Below, one piece after another: positions 52,355-61,129 of a stretch of 64,000 bases of DNA (positions within the stretch are counted from its first letter, which is position 1; each line of letters begins with the position of its first letter). The DNA lies in assembly GCA_027484825.1 (NCBI GenBank), contig JAIXSE010000028.1:1-64000 (forward strand). Reading direction: 5' to 3'. The notes under the pieces were generated by a model that was given only the letters and a program-made list of their open reading frames with translations, made no database searches and had not been told where the DNA came from. This DNA is from Rubrivivax sp. GTDB lineage: Bacteria > Pseudomonadota > Gammaproteobacteria > Burkholderiales > Burkholderiaceae_C. The position numbers and the translations under genes are program-made.

Positions 52355-54622
52355 TCAGCGGGTCGGCTCCGAAGCAGGTTCCGAGGCAGGCCGCGGCGGC
52401 GTCGGCAGGGCCGGCGACGACAGTGGCCGCTCCGGCAGCATCGGTGCCCCCGTGTTGGGCAGCACCAGCGTCCGGGCCGGTTGCACATCCTGCTGGTAGG
52501 CACGGATGGCATCGTAGCGGTCCAGTGTGACGGCGTTGGCACTCTCGGGCGTACGCAGCACGACGGGGCGCAGGAAGATCATCAGGTTGGACTTGGTGCG
52601 GTTGCGACTCTGGTTCTTGAACAGGTTGCCCAGCAGCGGAATGTCGCCGAGGCCGGGCACTTTGTTCTCCCCGTCACTGTACTCGTCCTTGAGCATGCCG
52701 CTGAGCACCAGGGCCTGTCCGTCTTCCAGGGTGACCGAGGTTTCGACCGCGCTCTTGTCGATGGTGGGTCCGGTGGCGCTGGAGCCGGTGCCGTCCACGA
52801 CGCTGGAGTTCTCCTGATAGACCTTGATGCGCACCGTGCCGTTCTCGCCCACCTGCGTCTTGATCTTCAGGCGCAGACCGACGTCGCGACGTTCGTAGGT
52901 GTTGAACGGGCTGGTGATGCTGTTGCCCTGGGTGGTGCTGCTGATCACCGGCACGTTGCGGCCCACGATCATGTCGGCCTCTTCGTTGTCCTGCACCACC
53001 AGCGAGGGGGTGGACAGCACGTTGGTGCCGGAGAGTTGCTCCAGGGCATTGGCGACCGCGCCAAGGGTCAGGTAGCTGCCGATGCGCGTGGTGGCGCCGA
53101 TGTTCAAGCCCTGCGGAATGTTGCCGGAGGTCAGCGCCGTGCCGATATTGACCCCGCCAGTCGAGCCGGAGGTGGGCACGCCACCGACGGCCGCTGCCGA
53201 GAGATTCAGGATGTTGCTGTAGCCGGTGCCGAAGTTGGTGCCGATGCCCACCGAGCCGAACAGGTTCTGCCACTGCACGCCGAACTGGCCGACCTTGCTC
53301 GCATCCACCTTGACCACCAGGGCCTCGATGTAGACCTGGGCGCGGCGGGTGTCCAGTTGCTCCACCACAGCCCGGATCTGTTTGTACATCGGCTCCGGCG
53401 CCGTGATGATCAGGGAGTTGGTGGCCGGGTCGGCCTGCACGAAGCCGCCGGTATTGGGCTGGGCCGTGGCACTGACCTGCGTGGAAGAGCCGACGCCGGA
53501 GCTGCTCGACGAGCCGCTGGAACTGCCGCCACCACCGCCGAACGACGAGTTCCCGCCCGAGAAGCTGGTGTTGCCGACCGCACCACCGCTGCCCCCACCG
53601 CCGCCGCCGGTGGCCAGACCGCCCACGGTGGCATTGCCGCCGCCCGAGCCACCCGAGCCGCCGGTGGCTGCACTGTTGGCGCTGAACGCTGCGCGCAGCA
53701 CCGTGGCCAGACGCACCGCATCCGCGTTCTTCAGATAGATGACGCGGATGTTGCCGTTGGCTGCATCGATGCCGGGCGTGTCCAGCTTGGCGATCATGGC
53801 GCGCAGCTGCATCAGCCGCGCCGGATTGGAGGCCCGCACGATCAGCGCATTGCTGCGCGGATCCGCCAGCACGCTGTTGCCGCCGGCACTCACGCCGCCG
53901 CCAGGCTGGCCCGCCACACCGCCGCCTTCAGACAGCCGCTGCACCAGTTGCACCACATCCGAGGCCACCGCATTGCGCAGCGGAATCACCTCGATGTCGG
54001 TGTTGGACGGCTGGTCCAGCGCCGCCACGATCCGGCTGATGCGCTGCAGGTTTTCCGCGTAGTCGGTGATCACCAGGCTGTTGTTGCCCGGGTTGGCATT
54101 GATGGTGTTGTTGGGCGTGATCAGCGGCCGCAGCACCGCCACCAGATTGTTCGCGTTCTCATGATTGAGCTTGAAGATCTGGGTGACGATCTGGTCGCCG
54201 CGCTGGCGGCTTTCGCCGCCGACGGAGACCGAACCGGTCTGCAGCTTGGCTTCCGCCTCGGGCACCAGCTTGAGAATGCCGCCGGCGTCCACCATCGCAA
54301 AGCCCAGGCCGCGCAGAGCGGCCAGGTAGCTGAGATAGGCCTCCTGCACCGGCACCGGCTGCTCGGCCGTCAGCGTCATCGTGCCCTTGACCCGGGGATC
54401 GACCAGGATGGGCTTGCCCATCGCGGCCGACATGGCGCGGGACACGGCCTCGATGTCGGTGTTGACGAAGTTCAGCGTCACCGGCGTGCTGGGCTTGACG
54501 GCCGGCTGACGACGATTGGGCTGCTGGCCCTGCTGCTGCGCCTGCACCGGCAGGCTGGCGGCGATCAGACTCATGGCCAGCGCCAGGGCTGTCGGTCGCA
54601 TCATGTGTGTTTTCATGCTCAT
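52355..54622 (-). CDS. gspD: T2SS secretin GspD
   Basis: Outer-membrane secretin channel, 755 residues. A signal peptide ends ASLPVQAQ. N0 begins [20 protein letters not shown], followed by N1-N3 domains containing [20 protein letters not shown] and [20 protein letters not shown] loop in the N3 region (about 345-410) is an unusually long Gly/Ser-rich insert. The secretin core (about 480-690) has [20 protein letters not shown] strands and [31 protein letters not shown] split over the signature. No pilotin (GspS) gene is present. The ATG at 54622 overlaps the gspN stop by four bases. Confidence 0.98.
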   Translation of the reverse strand: MSMKTHMMRPTALALAMSLIAASLPVQAQQQGQQPNRRQPAVKPSTPVTLNFVNTDIEAVSRAMSAAMGKPILVDPRVKGTMTLTAEQPVPVQEAYLSYLAALRGLGFAMVDAGGILKLVPEAEAKLQTGSVSVGGESRQRGDQIVTQIFKLNHENANNLVAVLRPLITPNNTINANPGNNSLVITDYAENLQRISRIVAALDQPSNTDIEVIPLRNAVASDVVQLVQRLSEGGGVAGQPGGGVSAGGNSVLADPRSNALIVRASNPARLMQLRAMIAKLDTPGIDAANGNIRVIYLKNADAVRLATVLRAAFSANSAATGGSGGSGGGNATVGGLATGGGGGGSGGAVGNTSFSGGNSSFGGGGGSSSGSSSSSGVGSSTQVSATAQPNTGGFVQADPATNSLIITAPEPMYKQIRAVVEQLDTRRAQVYIEALVVKVDASKVGQFGVQWQNLFGSVGIGTNFGTGYSNILNLSAAAVGGVPTSGSTGGVNIGTALTSGNIPQGLNIGATTRIGSYLTLGAVANALEQLSGTNVLSTPSLVVQDNEEADMIVGRNVPVISSTTQGNSITSPFNTYERRDVGLRLKIKTQVGENGTVRIKVYQENSSVVDGTGSSATGPTIDKSAVETSVTLEDGQALVLSGMLKDEYSDGENKVPGLGDIPLLGNLFKNQSRNRTKSNLMIFLRPVVLRTPESANAVTLDRYDAIRAYQQDVQPARTLVLPNTGAPMLPERPLSSPALPTPPRPASEPASEPTR

Positions 54623-55497
54623 CCCACCGAGATGATCGAGCGCGCGCCCTCGCGGCGCCCGATGATGTTCAACAAGTTGGCCAGCGCCGCCTCACTGCCG
54701 GGGGCCGCACTGGCGTCTCCCCGGAATTGCACGCGGTTGCCCAGGCTGCCCTGGCCATTCAGAAGAAGCGGGCCCTGCAGCGTCTGCAGCATCAGCTGCG
54801 GCGTGGCAGAACCCAGAATGCTGAGGCGGTAACTGCCCAGCGGGTCCACGGCGGAGACTCGGGACGACATCTCCTGGAGATCCAGCTGGATCACGCCCTG
54901 GACCGCCCAGCGACCCTGGTCGCGTTCGACGCTGAACTTCTGCGCGCTCAGGGCCATTCGGCCGTCCGGCGCCAAGGTGTTCCAGGGGGTGCCCAGGCCG
55001 GTCAGCCAAGCGGCGGGCCACTGGATCCAGGCGCGGCCGTCGGCGCTGTCCGGAAGGTTCAGGGCCAGCTTGCCCATGCCCAGGCGCAGTGTGATGGGGG
55101 CGTCCGGGCGGATGCAGCAGTCCTGGTTGAGCGTGAGCCGCAGCCCGATACCGCCCGAGATCCAGGCCGGACGCAGCGACCATTGCAGGCGGTCGGGCAG
55201 TTCGCTGGCGTCCCGGCTGCCGGGGCCGGCGCTCAGGATCAGCCGTGCGCTGCCGGACCAGATGCTGCCGCGCGCATCGGCCAGCAGCAGCCGCTGCTGG
55301 GTGGCGGCGGCCAGGCCCGAGGCCAGCCAGGCGGCCGGGGCGTAGGTCACCAGCGCCAGCAGCAGGCCCAGCACCCCGCCGGCCCAGGCCCAGCGACGGG
55401 TGCGCGGCTTGGGCGTGGGCAGCAGGGCCGCACGCGCCGAGCGCGGTGCCGTCGTGGCTCCGTTCGCCCGTTTGACGTTGAAGGTGGTGCGCTTCAT
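54619..55497 (-). CDS. gspN: T2SS protein GspN
   Basis: Inner-membrane component of the type II system, present only in some lineages and of unclear role. The 292-residue sequence has one transmembrane helix (about 37-58) and a periplasmic GspN domain: LLLADARGSIWSGSARLIL, LTLNQDCCIRPDAPITLRLG, and GPLLLNGQGSLGNRVQFRGDA. A cysteine pair (CC) in the middle is typical of GspN. It overlaps both gspM (55494-55497) and gspD (54619-54622) by four bases, which indicates translational coupling. Confidence 0.93.
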   Translation of the reverse strand: MKRTTFNVKRANGATTAPRSARAALLPTPKPRTRRWAWAGGVLGLLLALVTYAPAAWLASGLAAATQQRLLLADARGSIWSGSARLILSAGPGSRDASELPDRLQWSLRPAWISGGIGLRLTLNQDCCIRPDAPITLRLGMGKLALNLPDSADGRAWIQWPAAWLTGLGTPWNTLAPDGRMALSAQKFSVERDQGRWAVQGVIQLDLQEMSSRVSAVDPLGSYRLSILGSATPQLMLQTLQGPLLLNGQGSLGNRVQFRGDASAAPGSEAALANLLNIIGRREGARSIISVG

Positions 55498-55991
55498 GAG
55501 CCGTTGGCGCCCGGGAGGGCGACGGTGATGCGACCGGTGTAGCCCTGGGCGCCGGACTGCAGTTCGACATCCTGCGGACGGGCTCTGGCGGACTGCCGCG
55601 CCTCGGTCAGCCAGACCGCCAGGGCTGCACCCGGCACGCCGCGCAGTCGCAGTTGCGCCTGCGGGCCGGTCAGGGTCAGCTCGGCATTCGGGCCCAGGCG
55701 TTCGGTGGCGCTGCGCAGGGCGGTGATCGACTGTTCCTGCGAGATCGGCGGGGTCTGCTTGAGCTGCTGCGCCTGCTGGGCCAAGCCTCGCATCACGCGC
55801 AGTTCCGCATCAAGCTTGTCGATCTCGACGGGCGCCTTGGAGAGGGTGCTCCAGGCCGGGGCGATGGCGACCAGCCACACCAGGGCTGCGCCCACCACCA
55901 CCGCGGCCGTGCGGGCCATCTGCCGTTCACGCGGCTGCGCGGCCTGCCAACGCTCCTCAAGCTGGCGCAGCCAAGGGGGAGTACTTTTCAT
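55494..55991 (-). CDS. gspM: T2SS protein GspM
   Basis: Inner-membrane platform protein that partners GspL, 165 residues. A short cytoplasmic start (RQLEERWQAAQPRERQ) is followed by one transmembrane helix (about 26-46, AAVVVGAALVWLVAIAPAW) and a small periplasmic ferredoxin-like domain. The sequence is poorly conserved, as usual for GspM, but position between gspL and gspN is decisive. It overlaps gspL and gspN by four bases each (ATGA). Confidence 0.93.
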   Translation of the reverse strand: MKSTPPWLRQLEERWQAAQPRERQMARTAAVVVGAALVWLVAIAPAWSTLSKAPVEIDKLDAELRVMRGLAQQAQQLKQTPPISQEQSITALRSATERLGPNAELTLTGPQAQLRLRGVPGAALAVWLTEARQSARARPQDVELQSGAQGYTGRITVALPGANGS

Positions 55992-57256
55992 TGTGTGGTC
56001 GGGCGCAGGCTCAATTGGAGGGAATCCCCTTCGTCGCTGACCCGCAGGGCAGGGTTCTGGAAGAGACGGTCTCGCACCTGCTCACGCACCGGCGCGGGCA
56101 GGCCAGTCAGCAGCAGACGGTTGGATTCGAAGCGCAGGCCCTGCAGCGGCGGTTGGCCGGCCGGCATGGCGCGGGCGACCGCACCGAGCAGGTCTTCCAG
56201 GTCCCCCGGGCCGATCTGGCCGGCGCGGGCACGGGCCAGGTCCAGCTCGCGCTGCATCTGAGCGGGTGCGTCCCGGACGGTGCGGATCTGCGGGAAAGCC
56301 TGGCGCAGCAGCTGTTCCTGCTCGGCCCGGCGGCTGTCGATGGCGCGGCGCTGCTGGAAGGCCATGACGTTCACGCCGACGATCTGCACCGCCACCAAGG
56401 CCACCACGCCCCAGCGGAACGGGCGCCATTCCGGCCCCTGCAGCACGTGCCAGGCACGGTAGACCCGCTGCCAGCCGCGCTGACGCGGGGTGAGTTCGAA
56501 TTGAAGCAGGTTGACTGGGGCCTGCAGGGCGGCCCAGGCGCGTTCGGTGTCGTTGAGCACGTCCACCGGGCGGCCCAGCAGGCGCTCGGCCTCGGCGGAG
56601 ACGGCCGGTGTGGCGCTGACCTTGGCCTGTGTCCACCAGCTGTCGCCCAGCCAGGTGCGCACGCCGGCGCTGGTCATGGGGAAGGTGGCGATGCCGGGCG
56701 GCGACCAGGCGCGCAGCCGTAGCTGGCCGTCAGCGCCCTGGTCGACATGGCCGCCGAGGCGGCCGTCCGGCCAGGACAGCGGATACACCGCTTCCAGCAG
56801 CAGGCCGGCCGACTGGATGGCCTGCAGATGAGCCTTGAGGGGATCGCGGGCGACGGCCGCCACCCAGCGGGGCGGGTTCTCGCCGTCCTCCAGCCGGGTT
56901 TCGGGATGGTCCACGTCCTCGGCCAGGCCGGGCAGGCCCTTGTCCACGTCCATCACCGCCAGGTGCAGCCGCTCCGGATCGTCCAGCAAGGACTCCTCCA
57001 GCACGCCGGACAGGGCGCTGCGCAGCTTCGGACCTCGCAGGGCCAGCGGCAGGCGCACCGTGTGCCAGCTCACCGCAGCATCCGGGAGCAGTGCAAACAC
57101 CCGGTCGGCCTTGGGCATGGTGTCCAGAGGGGCGCGTTCGCCCCGCCCTCCCGCCCGCACGGGCGCCTGGGCATCGGGACTGAACCAGAATTCGTAATCT
57201 TGGGTGCCTGTCGCCGCGGGCGGCGCTTCAGGCAGCAGGATGAGCAGGGTACTCAT
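55988..57256 (-). CDS. gspL: T2SS protein GspL
   Basis: Bitopic inner-membrane protein linking GspE to the periplasmic machinery, 422 residues from ATG 57256 (MSTLLILLPEAPPA). A cytoplasmic actin-like domain (about 1-260) is followed by one transmembrane helix (about 285-303, GVVALVAVQIVGVNVMAF) and a periplasmic ferredoxin-like domain ending LQLSLRPTTQ. The open frame to 57301 adds residues before the usual start. gspK ends 158 bases upstream; that interval contains an imperfect inverted repeat, the only real break in the operon. Confidence 0.95.
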   Translation of the reverse strand: MSTLLILLPEAPPAATGTQDYEFWFSPDAQAPVRAGGRGERAPLDTMPKADRVFALLPDAAVSWHTVRLPLALRGPKLRSALSGVLEESLLDDPERLHLAVMDVDKGLPGLAEDVDHPETRLEDGENPPRWVAAVARDPLKAHLQAIQSAGLLLEAVYPLSWPDGRLGGHVDQGADGQLRLRAWSPPGIATFPMTSAGVRTWLGDSWWTQAKVSATPAVSAEAERLLGRPVDVLNDTERAWAALQAPVNLLQFELTPRQRGWQRVYRAWHVLQGPEWRPFRWGVVALVAVQIVGVNVMAFQQRRAIDSRRAEQEQLLRQAFPQIRTVRDAPAQMQRELDLARARAGQIGPGDLEDLLGAVARAMPAGQPPLQGLRFESNRLLLTGLPAPVREQVRDRLFQNPALRVSDEGDSLQLSLRPTTQ

Positions 57257-57269
57257 GAGAAGGCGGATT

Positions 57270-57322
57270 CTAGGAGGGCTTGCGCGACAGAACGGCGGCA
57301 AAGCCTCCGCACAAGCCCCTAG
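57270..57322. repeat. Imperfect inverted repeat between gspK and gspL, related to the 17.8-kb element
   Basis: Arms CTAGGAGGGCTTGCG (57270-57284) and CGCACAAGCCCCTAG (57308-57322) pair with small offsets. The right arm contains TCCGCACAAGCCCCT (57306-57320), identical to 17835-17849 in the large inverted repeat there. It lies in the 158-base gspK-gspL gap. Confidence 0.7.
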
Positions 57323-57414
57323 GCGACCCTGTCGACATTGTCAGGGTGCGCAAGTCTGAGGCAGGTTGAGGGGCAGGGCCGCAGAAGCGGGTGACGAATC
57401 GTGACAGAAGCGGT

Positions 57415-58470
57415 CTATTTGCCTGGGCCGGTCAGCAGGGCGGTGGATTGTTGGACGTACTGGCGGTCCAGTACACGGGTGAGGTAGTCGTTGTTGCGCC
57501 AGACTAGGGAGCGCATGGTGACCAGACGGTCGTCCAGCCGCAGCTGGCCGGTGACGATGAAATAGTCGCTGGTGTGCTGCACCAGGCCCTCCAGCGTCAG
57601 CCCTTGAGGCAGATAGGACGGCAACTGCTTGCTGGTGATGCCCTTGGCCTCCCGGGCGCGCACGATCCGGTCCGCCACACCCAGGTCCATGCGGGCGTCC
57701 AGGGCCGCAATGACTTCGCGGGGGGCCGTATTGATGTTGATCAGGGTGGGGGTGACCACCTTGGCATTGGTGGAGCTGGGGGGGAGCAGGGTGACGTAGG
57801 GCTTGAGCCGCTCCACCTGATCCGCCGTCAGGTTCAGCCACCCCAATTGCTCAATCCGGATGGGCAGCACAGGGGCATTGCCGTCCGAGGCGGTCGTGCC
57901 GCTGTCGGTGCCGCTCCCGGAGGAGCCGCTCGAATTGCCGTCCGCCTGGGGTTGCGGGAAGGCCTGCCGCAGGCGCTTTTGCACATCGTCGGCCAGGCTG
58001 GCCGTGAGGCCTGCGGCCTGGAAGAGCCGCCGCGCAATGTTGATCTGAACCGGCGGGTTGGTCGTCTCGCGCGGAATCAGGTTGTAGAGATTGAACTTGC
58101 CTTGCGCATCTTCAATGCGGCCGGAGAGGAAGGCGTCGGGGCCGCCCTCGGACGAATGGTTGTCGTCTGTTGCGAGGAAGCTGGCGAGCTTGGCTTCGGC
58201 CAGCGGCACGGCCCAGACTTCGCCGTTGTAATCCACCGCATCGGCGCCGGCATTGCGGTTGGCGCGGGTGTCCTCACGCAGGATCAGGCGGGCCCAGTCC
58301 AGCGCCCCCTGCAGCACCCAGTCCGATTGCGCACGGCCCCGCTCGGCCGATTCAATCTGAATGCTGCGTGCCTGCCGCCACAGCATGGCTGCAGCCAGGG
58401 TCGTGACCAGGGTGACGATCAGCAATGCGGTCAGGAGCGCTGCGCCGCGGGAACGAGGTCCGTGCTTCAA
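57415..58470 (-). CDS. gspK: T2SS minor pseudopilin GspK
   Basis: Large minor pseudopilin that caps the pseudopilus tip, 351 residues. The class III leader and hydrophobic helix are visible (SRGAALLTALLIVTLVTTLAAAM); as in other GspK proteins the Glu at position +5 is missing. The big alpha-domain insert follows (about 120-290), here with a Gly/Ser-rich loop (NSSGSSGSGTDSG). INTAPREVIAALDARMD is the conserved C-terminal region. It overlaps gspJ by four bases. Confidence 0.96.
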   Translation of the reverse strand: MKHGPRSRGAALLTALLIVTLVTTLAAAMLWRQARSIQIESAERGRAQSDWVLQGALDWARLILREDTRANRNAGADAVDYNGEVWAVPLAEAKLASFLATDDNHSSEGGPDAFLSGRIEDAQGKFNLYNLIPRETTNPPVQINIARRLFQAAGLTASLADDVQKRLRQAFPQPQADGNSSGSSGSGTDSGTTASDGNAPVLPIRIEQLGWLNLTADQVERLKPYVTLLPPSSTNAKVVTPTLININTAPREVIAALDARMDLGVADRIVRAREAKGITSKQLPSYLPQGLTLEGLVQHTSDYFIVTGQLRLDDRLVTMRSLVWRNNDYLTRVLDRQYVQQSTALLTGPGK

Positions 58471-59081
58471 CGGGAGCCTCCAGCCGGCACGATGACTTCA
58501 CGGGTCAGTTCCCCGTTGTAGCCGCCGCCGGCGAACTGCACCTTCATGCGCACGCCGCTCGGGATCGTCTTGGTGACGGCGTCGTCCTGGTCACCGCTGG
58601 ACTGCGCATTGCTCCAGGCATTGTTCCGGAAGAAATACAGCTGCCAGCCCTGCACACCGCTCACGCCGGGGCTGTCCCGCAGGTCCTGCGGACTGAGCTG
58701 CTGGCTGCGGAACCAGGCGTCCTGCAGCCCGCTGAGGGTGGTGGCCGGCTGCGATGCCCAGCGGGTCAGCCGGCCATCACGGATCTGCCAGGAGACCATT
58801 TGGAGGCCCTTGGTGCTGCGACGTGTCAGGCGCAGGGTGGCCCCGTCAAAACTCAGGGCGGTGACCTGCTTGCTGTCCTGCACTTCGCGCAGGTCCAGCT
58901 CCCACTGGCGCACCAGCGTGCCGATGGTTTCGGCACTGTCCATGTGGGCTTCGGTGGCATCCCGGGTGGTGCTGAGCGTGGAAACGGCCCGCCAGGCCAT
59001 GACGCTCATCATGGCCATGATGACCAGGGCCACCAGCACTTCAATCAGGGTGAAGCCACGAGCGGTCGTGCGGGGCATCAA
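58467..59081 (-). CDS. gspJ: T2SS minor pseudopilin GspJ
   Basis: Minor pseudopilin of 204 residues that forms the tip complex with GspI and GspK. The prepilin motif is RGFTLIEVLVALVIMAMMS near residue 9, cleaved after Gly. The globular domain includes VRQWELDLREVQDSKQV and WQLYFFRNNAWSNAQ. Four-base overlaps with gspI upstream and gspK downstream couple translation. Confidence 0.96.
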   Translation of the reverse strand: MMPRTTARGFTLIEVLVALVIMAMMSVMAWRAVSTLSTTRDATEAHMDSAETIGTLVRQWELDLREVQDSKQVTALSFDGATLRLTRRSTKGLQMVSWQIRDGRLTRWASQPATTLSGLQDAWFRSQQLSPQDLRDSPGVSGVQGWQLYFFRNNAWSNAQSSGDQDDAVTKTIPSGVRMKVQFAGGGYNGELTREVIVPAGGSR

Positions 59082-59455
59082 TATCTCCCCACCACGGTGA
59101 TGATGCTCACCAGCGACTGACCGTCGTCATTGAACACCTTCAGTTCCACCCGCCGGAAATTGGGGTTGGCGGTGGTGGCCACTTCCGTCTTGCCGGTGAA
59201 GGTGCGGCCCAGCTGGGTGCAGGAGAATTCGGTGGTGCCGGTGCCGGGGAAGGCGGCATTCAGGCGCATTTCCGTCAGCTCGTTTTCGGCGCACCACTGC
59301 GCCATGTTGTTGAGCGACAGCCGCTGGGCATTGCTGGTCATGGTGCCGGCGGCACGCATGCCGGCGGCCAGGCACAGCCCAACGATGGTCAGCGCGACCA
59401 GCACTTCAATCAGGGTGAAACCCCCTGTCCGCGACGGGCGTGCAGGCCGGCTCAT
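59078..59455 (-). CDS. gspI: T2SS minor pseudopilin GspI
   Basis: Minor pseudopilin of 125 residues that starts tip assembly. Prepilin motif GGFTLIEVLVALTIVGLCL, then NNMAQWCAENELTEMRL, the conserved AxWxAxNxxxxxRL-type segment of GspI. The two cysteines (in QWCAEN and FSCTQLG) may form a disulfide. It overlaps gspH and gspJ by four bases each. Confidence 0.96.
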   Translation of the reverse strand: MSRPARPSRTGGFTLIEVLVALTIVGLCLAAGMRAAGTMTSNAQRLSLNNMAQWCAENELTEMRLNAAFPGTGTTEFSCTQLGRTFTGKTEVATTANPNFRRVELKVFNDDGQSLVSIITVVGRY

Positions 59456-59910
59456 GGGGCGGTCTCCCGCTCGATGGTGAAGGGGCGCAGCCCATCGGTG
59501 CCCAGCGTGATGTGGGCCTCTCCGCGGGTCAGCTGGATGTGCTGGGCGCCGATGATGGGCTCCGGCCCCAACCGGACGCGGCCATTGGCATCCGTCTGCC
59601 CCCGAATGGTGACCGACGGTTCATCGCCCAGCCAGCCACGGTCCAGCTTGAGCCGGGTGACCAGGTCCTGGGGCAGTCCGTTGAACCGGAAGCGGCCCTG
59701 GTCGGCCTGCCAGGTGACTTCCAGCGACGCCGAACGCGCCTCGGCCCGTGCCATTTCCAGCACGCTGGCCAGATGCAGCGCTTCCCGCTCGAGATCAGCA
59801 CCGCCGGTATTGCGCAGCGCCACCACCACAGTGGCGCTGGCCACCGCAATGATGGTGATGGCGACCAGCAGTTCGATCAGCGTGAAGCCGCGGTTGCGGC
59901 GGGTGTTCAT
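59452..59910 (-). CDS. gspH: T2SS minor pseudopilin GspH
   Basis: Minor pseudopilin of 152 residues that joins the tip complex to the GspG shaft. Prepilin motif RGFTLIELLVAITIIAVAS; the beta domain contains RARSASLEVTWQADQGRFRF-like sequence (EARSASLEVTWQADQG). The start MNTRRNRGFTL is short and basic, as expected. It is 45 bases after gspG and overlaps gspI by four bases. Confidence 0.95.
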   Translation of the reverse strand: MNTRRNRGFTLIELLVAITIIAVASATVVVALRNTGGADLEREALHLASVLEMARAEARSASLEVTWQADQGRFRFNGLPQDLVTRLKLDRGWLGDEPSVTIRGQTDANGRVRLGPEPIIGAQHIQLTRGEAHITLGTDGLRPFTIERETAP

Positions 59911-59955
59911 GGTCGCTGGCGCCTCGGTCGGTAGGGCGTGGGCACAGGGGCCCGA

Positions 59956-60390
59956 TTATTCCCAGGAGCCGATGTCAGCGTCGTTGCCTTCACCGCCCGG
60001 CTTGCCGTCGGCACCCAGGCTGTAGACATCGACTTCGCCTTTTAGGCCGGGGTTGTCATATTGATAGGGGTTGCCCCAGGGATCCTTGGGCAGCTTCTCG
60101 ATGTAGACCTTCCAGTTGCCCGGCACGGTGCCGCTGGTGGGCTTGCTGACGAGAGCATTCAGGCCCTGGTCGCCGCTGGGGAAGCGGCCGTTGTCCATCT
60201 TGTAAAGCTTGAGCGCCTGCATCAGGGTGGTGACGTCCTGCTTGGCGGCGGTGCGCCGGGCGTCCGCCACGTGGTTCATCACGGCGGGCACCACCACGGC
60301 GCCCATCACGGCCACGATGGTGATGGCCACGATCAGTTCGATCAGGGTGAAACCGCGGCTGGCGCGGCGGGAAGTCATCTTGCGTTGCAT
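59956..60390 (-). CDS. gspG: T2SS major pseudopilin GspG
   Basis: Major pseudopilin that polymerises into the secretion piston, 144 residues. Prepilin motif SRGFTLIELIVAITIVAVMGAV; mature domain with DVTTLMQALKLYKMDNGRFPS, GLNALVSKPTSG, DPWGNPYQYD and a calcium-site end GNDADIGSWE. All GspG hallmarks are intact. It is first in the minus-strand operon gspGHIJKLMNDEF and is divergent from gspC. A prepilin peptidase (gspO/pilD) is not in the window and must come from elsewhere. Confidence 0.98.
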   Translation of the reverse strand: MQRKMTSRRASRGFTLIELIVAITIVAVMGAVVVPAVMNHVADARRTAAKQDVTTLMQALKLYKMDNGRFPSGDQGLNALVSKPTSGTVPGNWKVYIEKLPKDPWGNPYQYDNPGLKGEVDVYSLGADGKPGGEGNDADIGSWE

Positions 60391-60442
60391 GGTTTTGCAA
60401 TCCTGGGGCTGGGCTGCCCGTCTGCAGCCTGTTCCGTTCCAT

Positions 60443-60448
60443 CATAAT
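60443..60448 (+). promoter_or_regulatory. Candidate -10 box of gspC, six bases before its ATG
   Basis: CATAAT is six bases upstream of the gspC ATG at 60455, so the message would begin at the start codon. No ribosome-binding site is present. The -35 region is weak. Confidence 0.4.
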
Positions 60449-60454
60449 CGGCAC

Positions 60455-61090
60455 ATGCATGCACGTTGGTTAAGCTTCGTGATCTGGGCGCTGATGGCGG
60501 CCAGCCTGGCCTATTGGTCGCTGACGCTCATGGCGCGCGGTCCCGCGGCGCCGGGACAGGTCTTGCCGGCCGTTTCCGCCGGCACCATTGGCGACTGGAC
60601 CCGGGTTTTCACTCAGGAGTCCCCGTCCGCCGCGCCGGTGGAATCGGCGTCGTCGCGCTATCAACTGCTGGGGGTGGTGGCGCCCTCGGCAGGGCAGGCC
60701 ACTGGCGAAGGCGTGGCCCTGATCTCGGTCAGCGGCGGCTTTGCCCGCCCGTTCCGGGTGGGGCAGATGGTGGACGGCGACATCCAGCTGCTGGAAGTCA
60801 GCCGACGTGAAGTGGGCCTGGGGCGCAACAGCGCGGTGTCCATCCGCCTGGCGCTGACACCAGTGCCTGGTGCATCCCCCTCGCCCATGCCCATCACACC
60901 AGACGCCACGCAGCCCGCCCCCATGCTGCCGCCCGCTGGCGCGCTGCCGCCCAACCAGCAGGGCATCTCGCTGAATGCACCGCCCGGCAGCGTCCCGATG
61001 AACGGGGGCGGCTCGCCCCTGACCAACATCGGCGGCGCCTTGCCCACCAATGCGCTGCAACCGCCGCCGGAGAACGCGGTCAATCAATAA
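60455..61090 (+). CDS. gspC: T2SS protein GspC, short form
   Basis: Inner-membrane protein contacting the GspD secretin, 211 residues. It has a short cytoplasmic start, one transmembrane helix (about 5-25, LSFVIWALMAASLAYWSLTLM) and a periplasmic HR domain (about 65-130: SRYQLLGVVAPS, GEGVALISVSGGFARPFRVGQMV, VGLGRNSAVSIRL). The C-terminal 80 residues are Pro/Gly/Asn-rich, and the PDZ or coiled-coil domain of longer GspC proteins is absent. It is transcribed away from the rest of the operon, an unusual separation, and is followed by a terminator. Confidence 0.92.
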   Translation: MHARWLSFVIWALMAASLAYWSLTLMARGPAAPGQVLPAVSAGTIGDWTRVFTQESPSAAPVESASSRYQLLGVVAPSAGQATGEGVALISVSGGFARPFRVGQMVDGDIQLLEVSRREVGLGRNSAVSIRLALTPVPGASPSPMPITPDATQPAPMLPPAGALPPNQQGISLNAPPGSVPMNGGGSPLTNIGGALPTNALQPPPENAVNQ

Positions 61091-61129
61091 ACCGGTGGCG
61101 TGCGACTGACACGCCCGGTTTCAATTTTT
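61089..61129 (+). terminator. Bulged terminator downstream of gspC
   Basis: Arm AAACCGGTGGCGTG (about 61088-61101) pairs with CACGCCCGGTTT (61110-61121) leaving a two-base bulge, and is followed by CAATTTTT. It starts at the gspC stop codon and runs into the 3' end of the convergent CobT-family gene. Confidence 0.7.

Noticed and set aside
52307-54832. Plus-strand frame of 841 codons opposite gspD
   Set aside because: Antisense shadow of gspD; His/Arg/Ala-rich with no domain signature.
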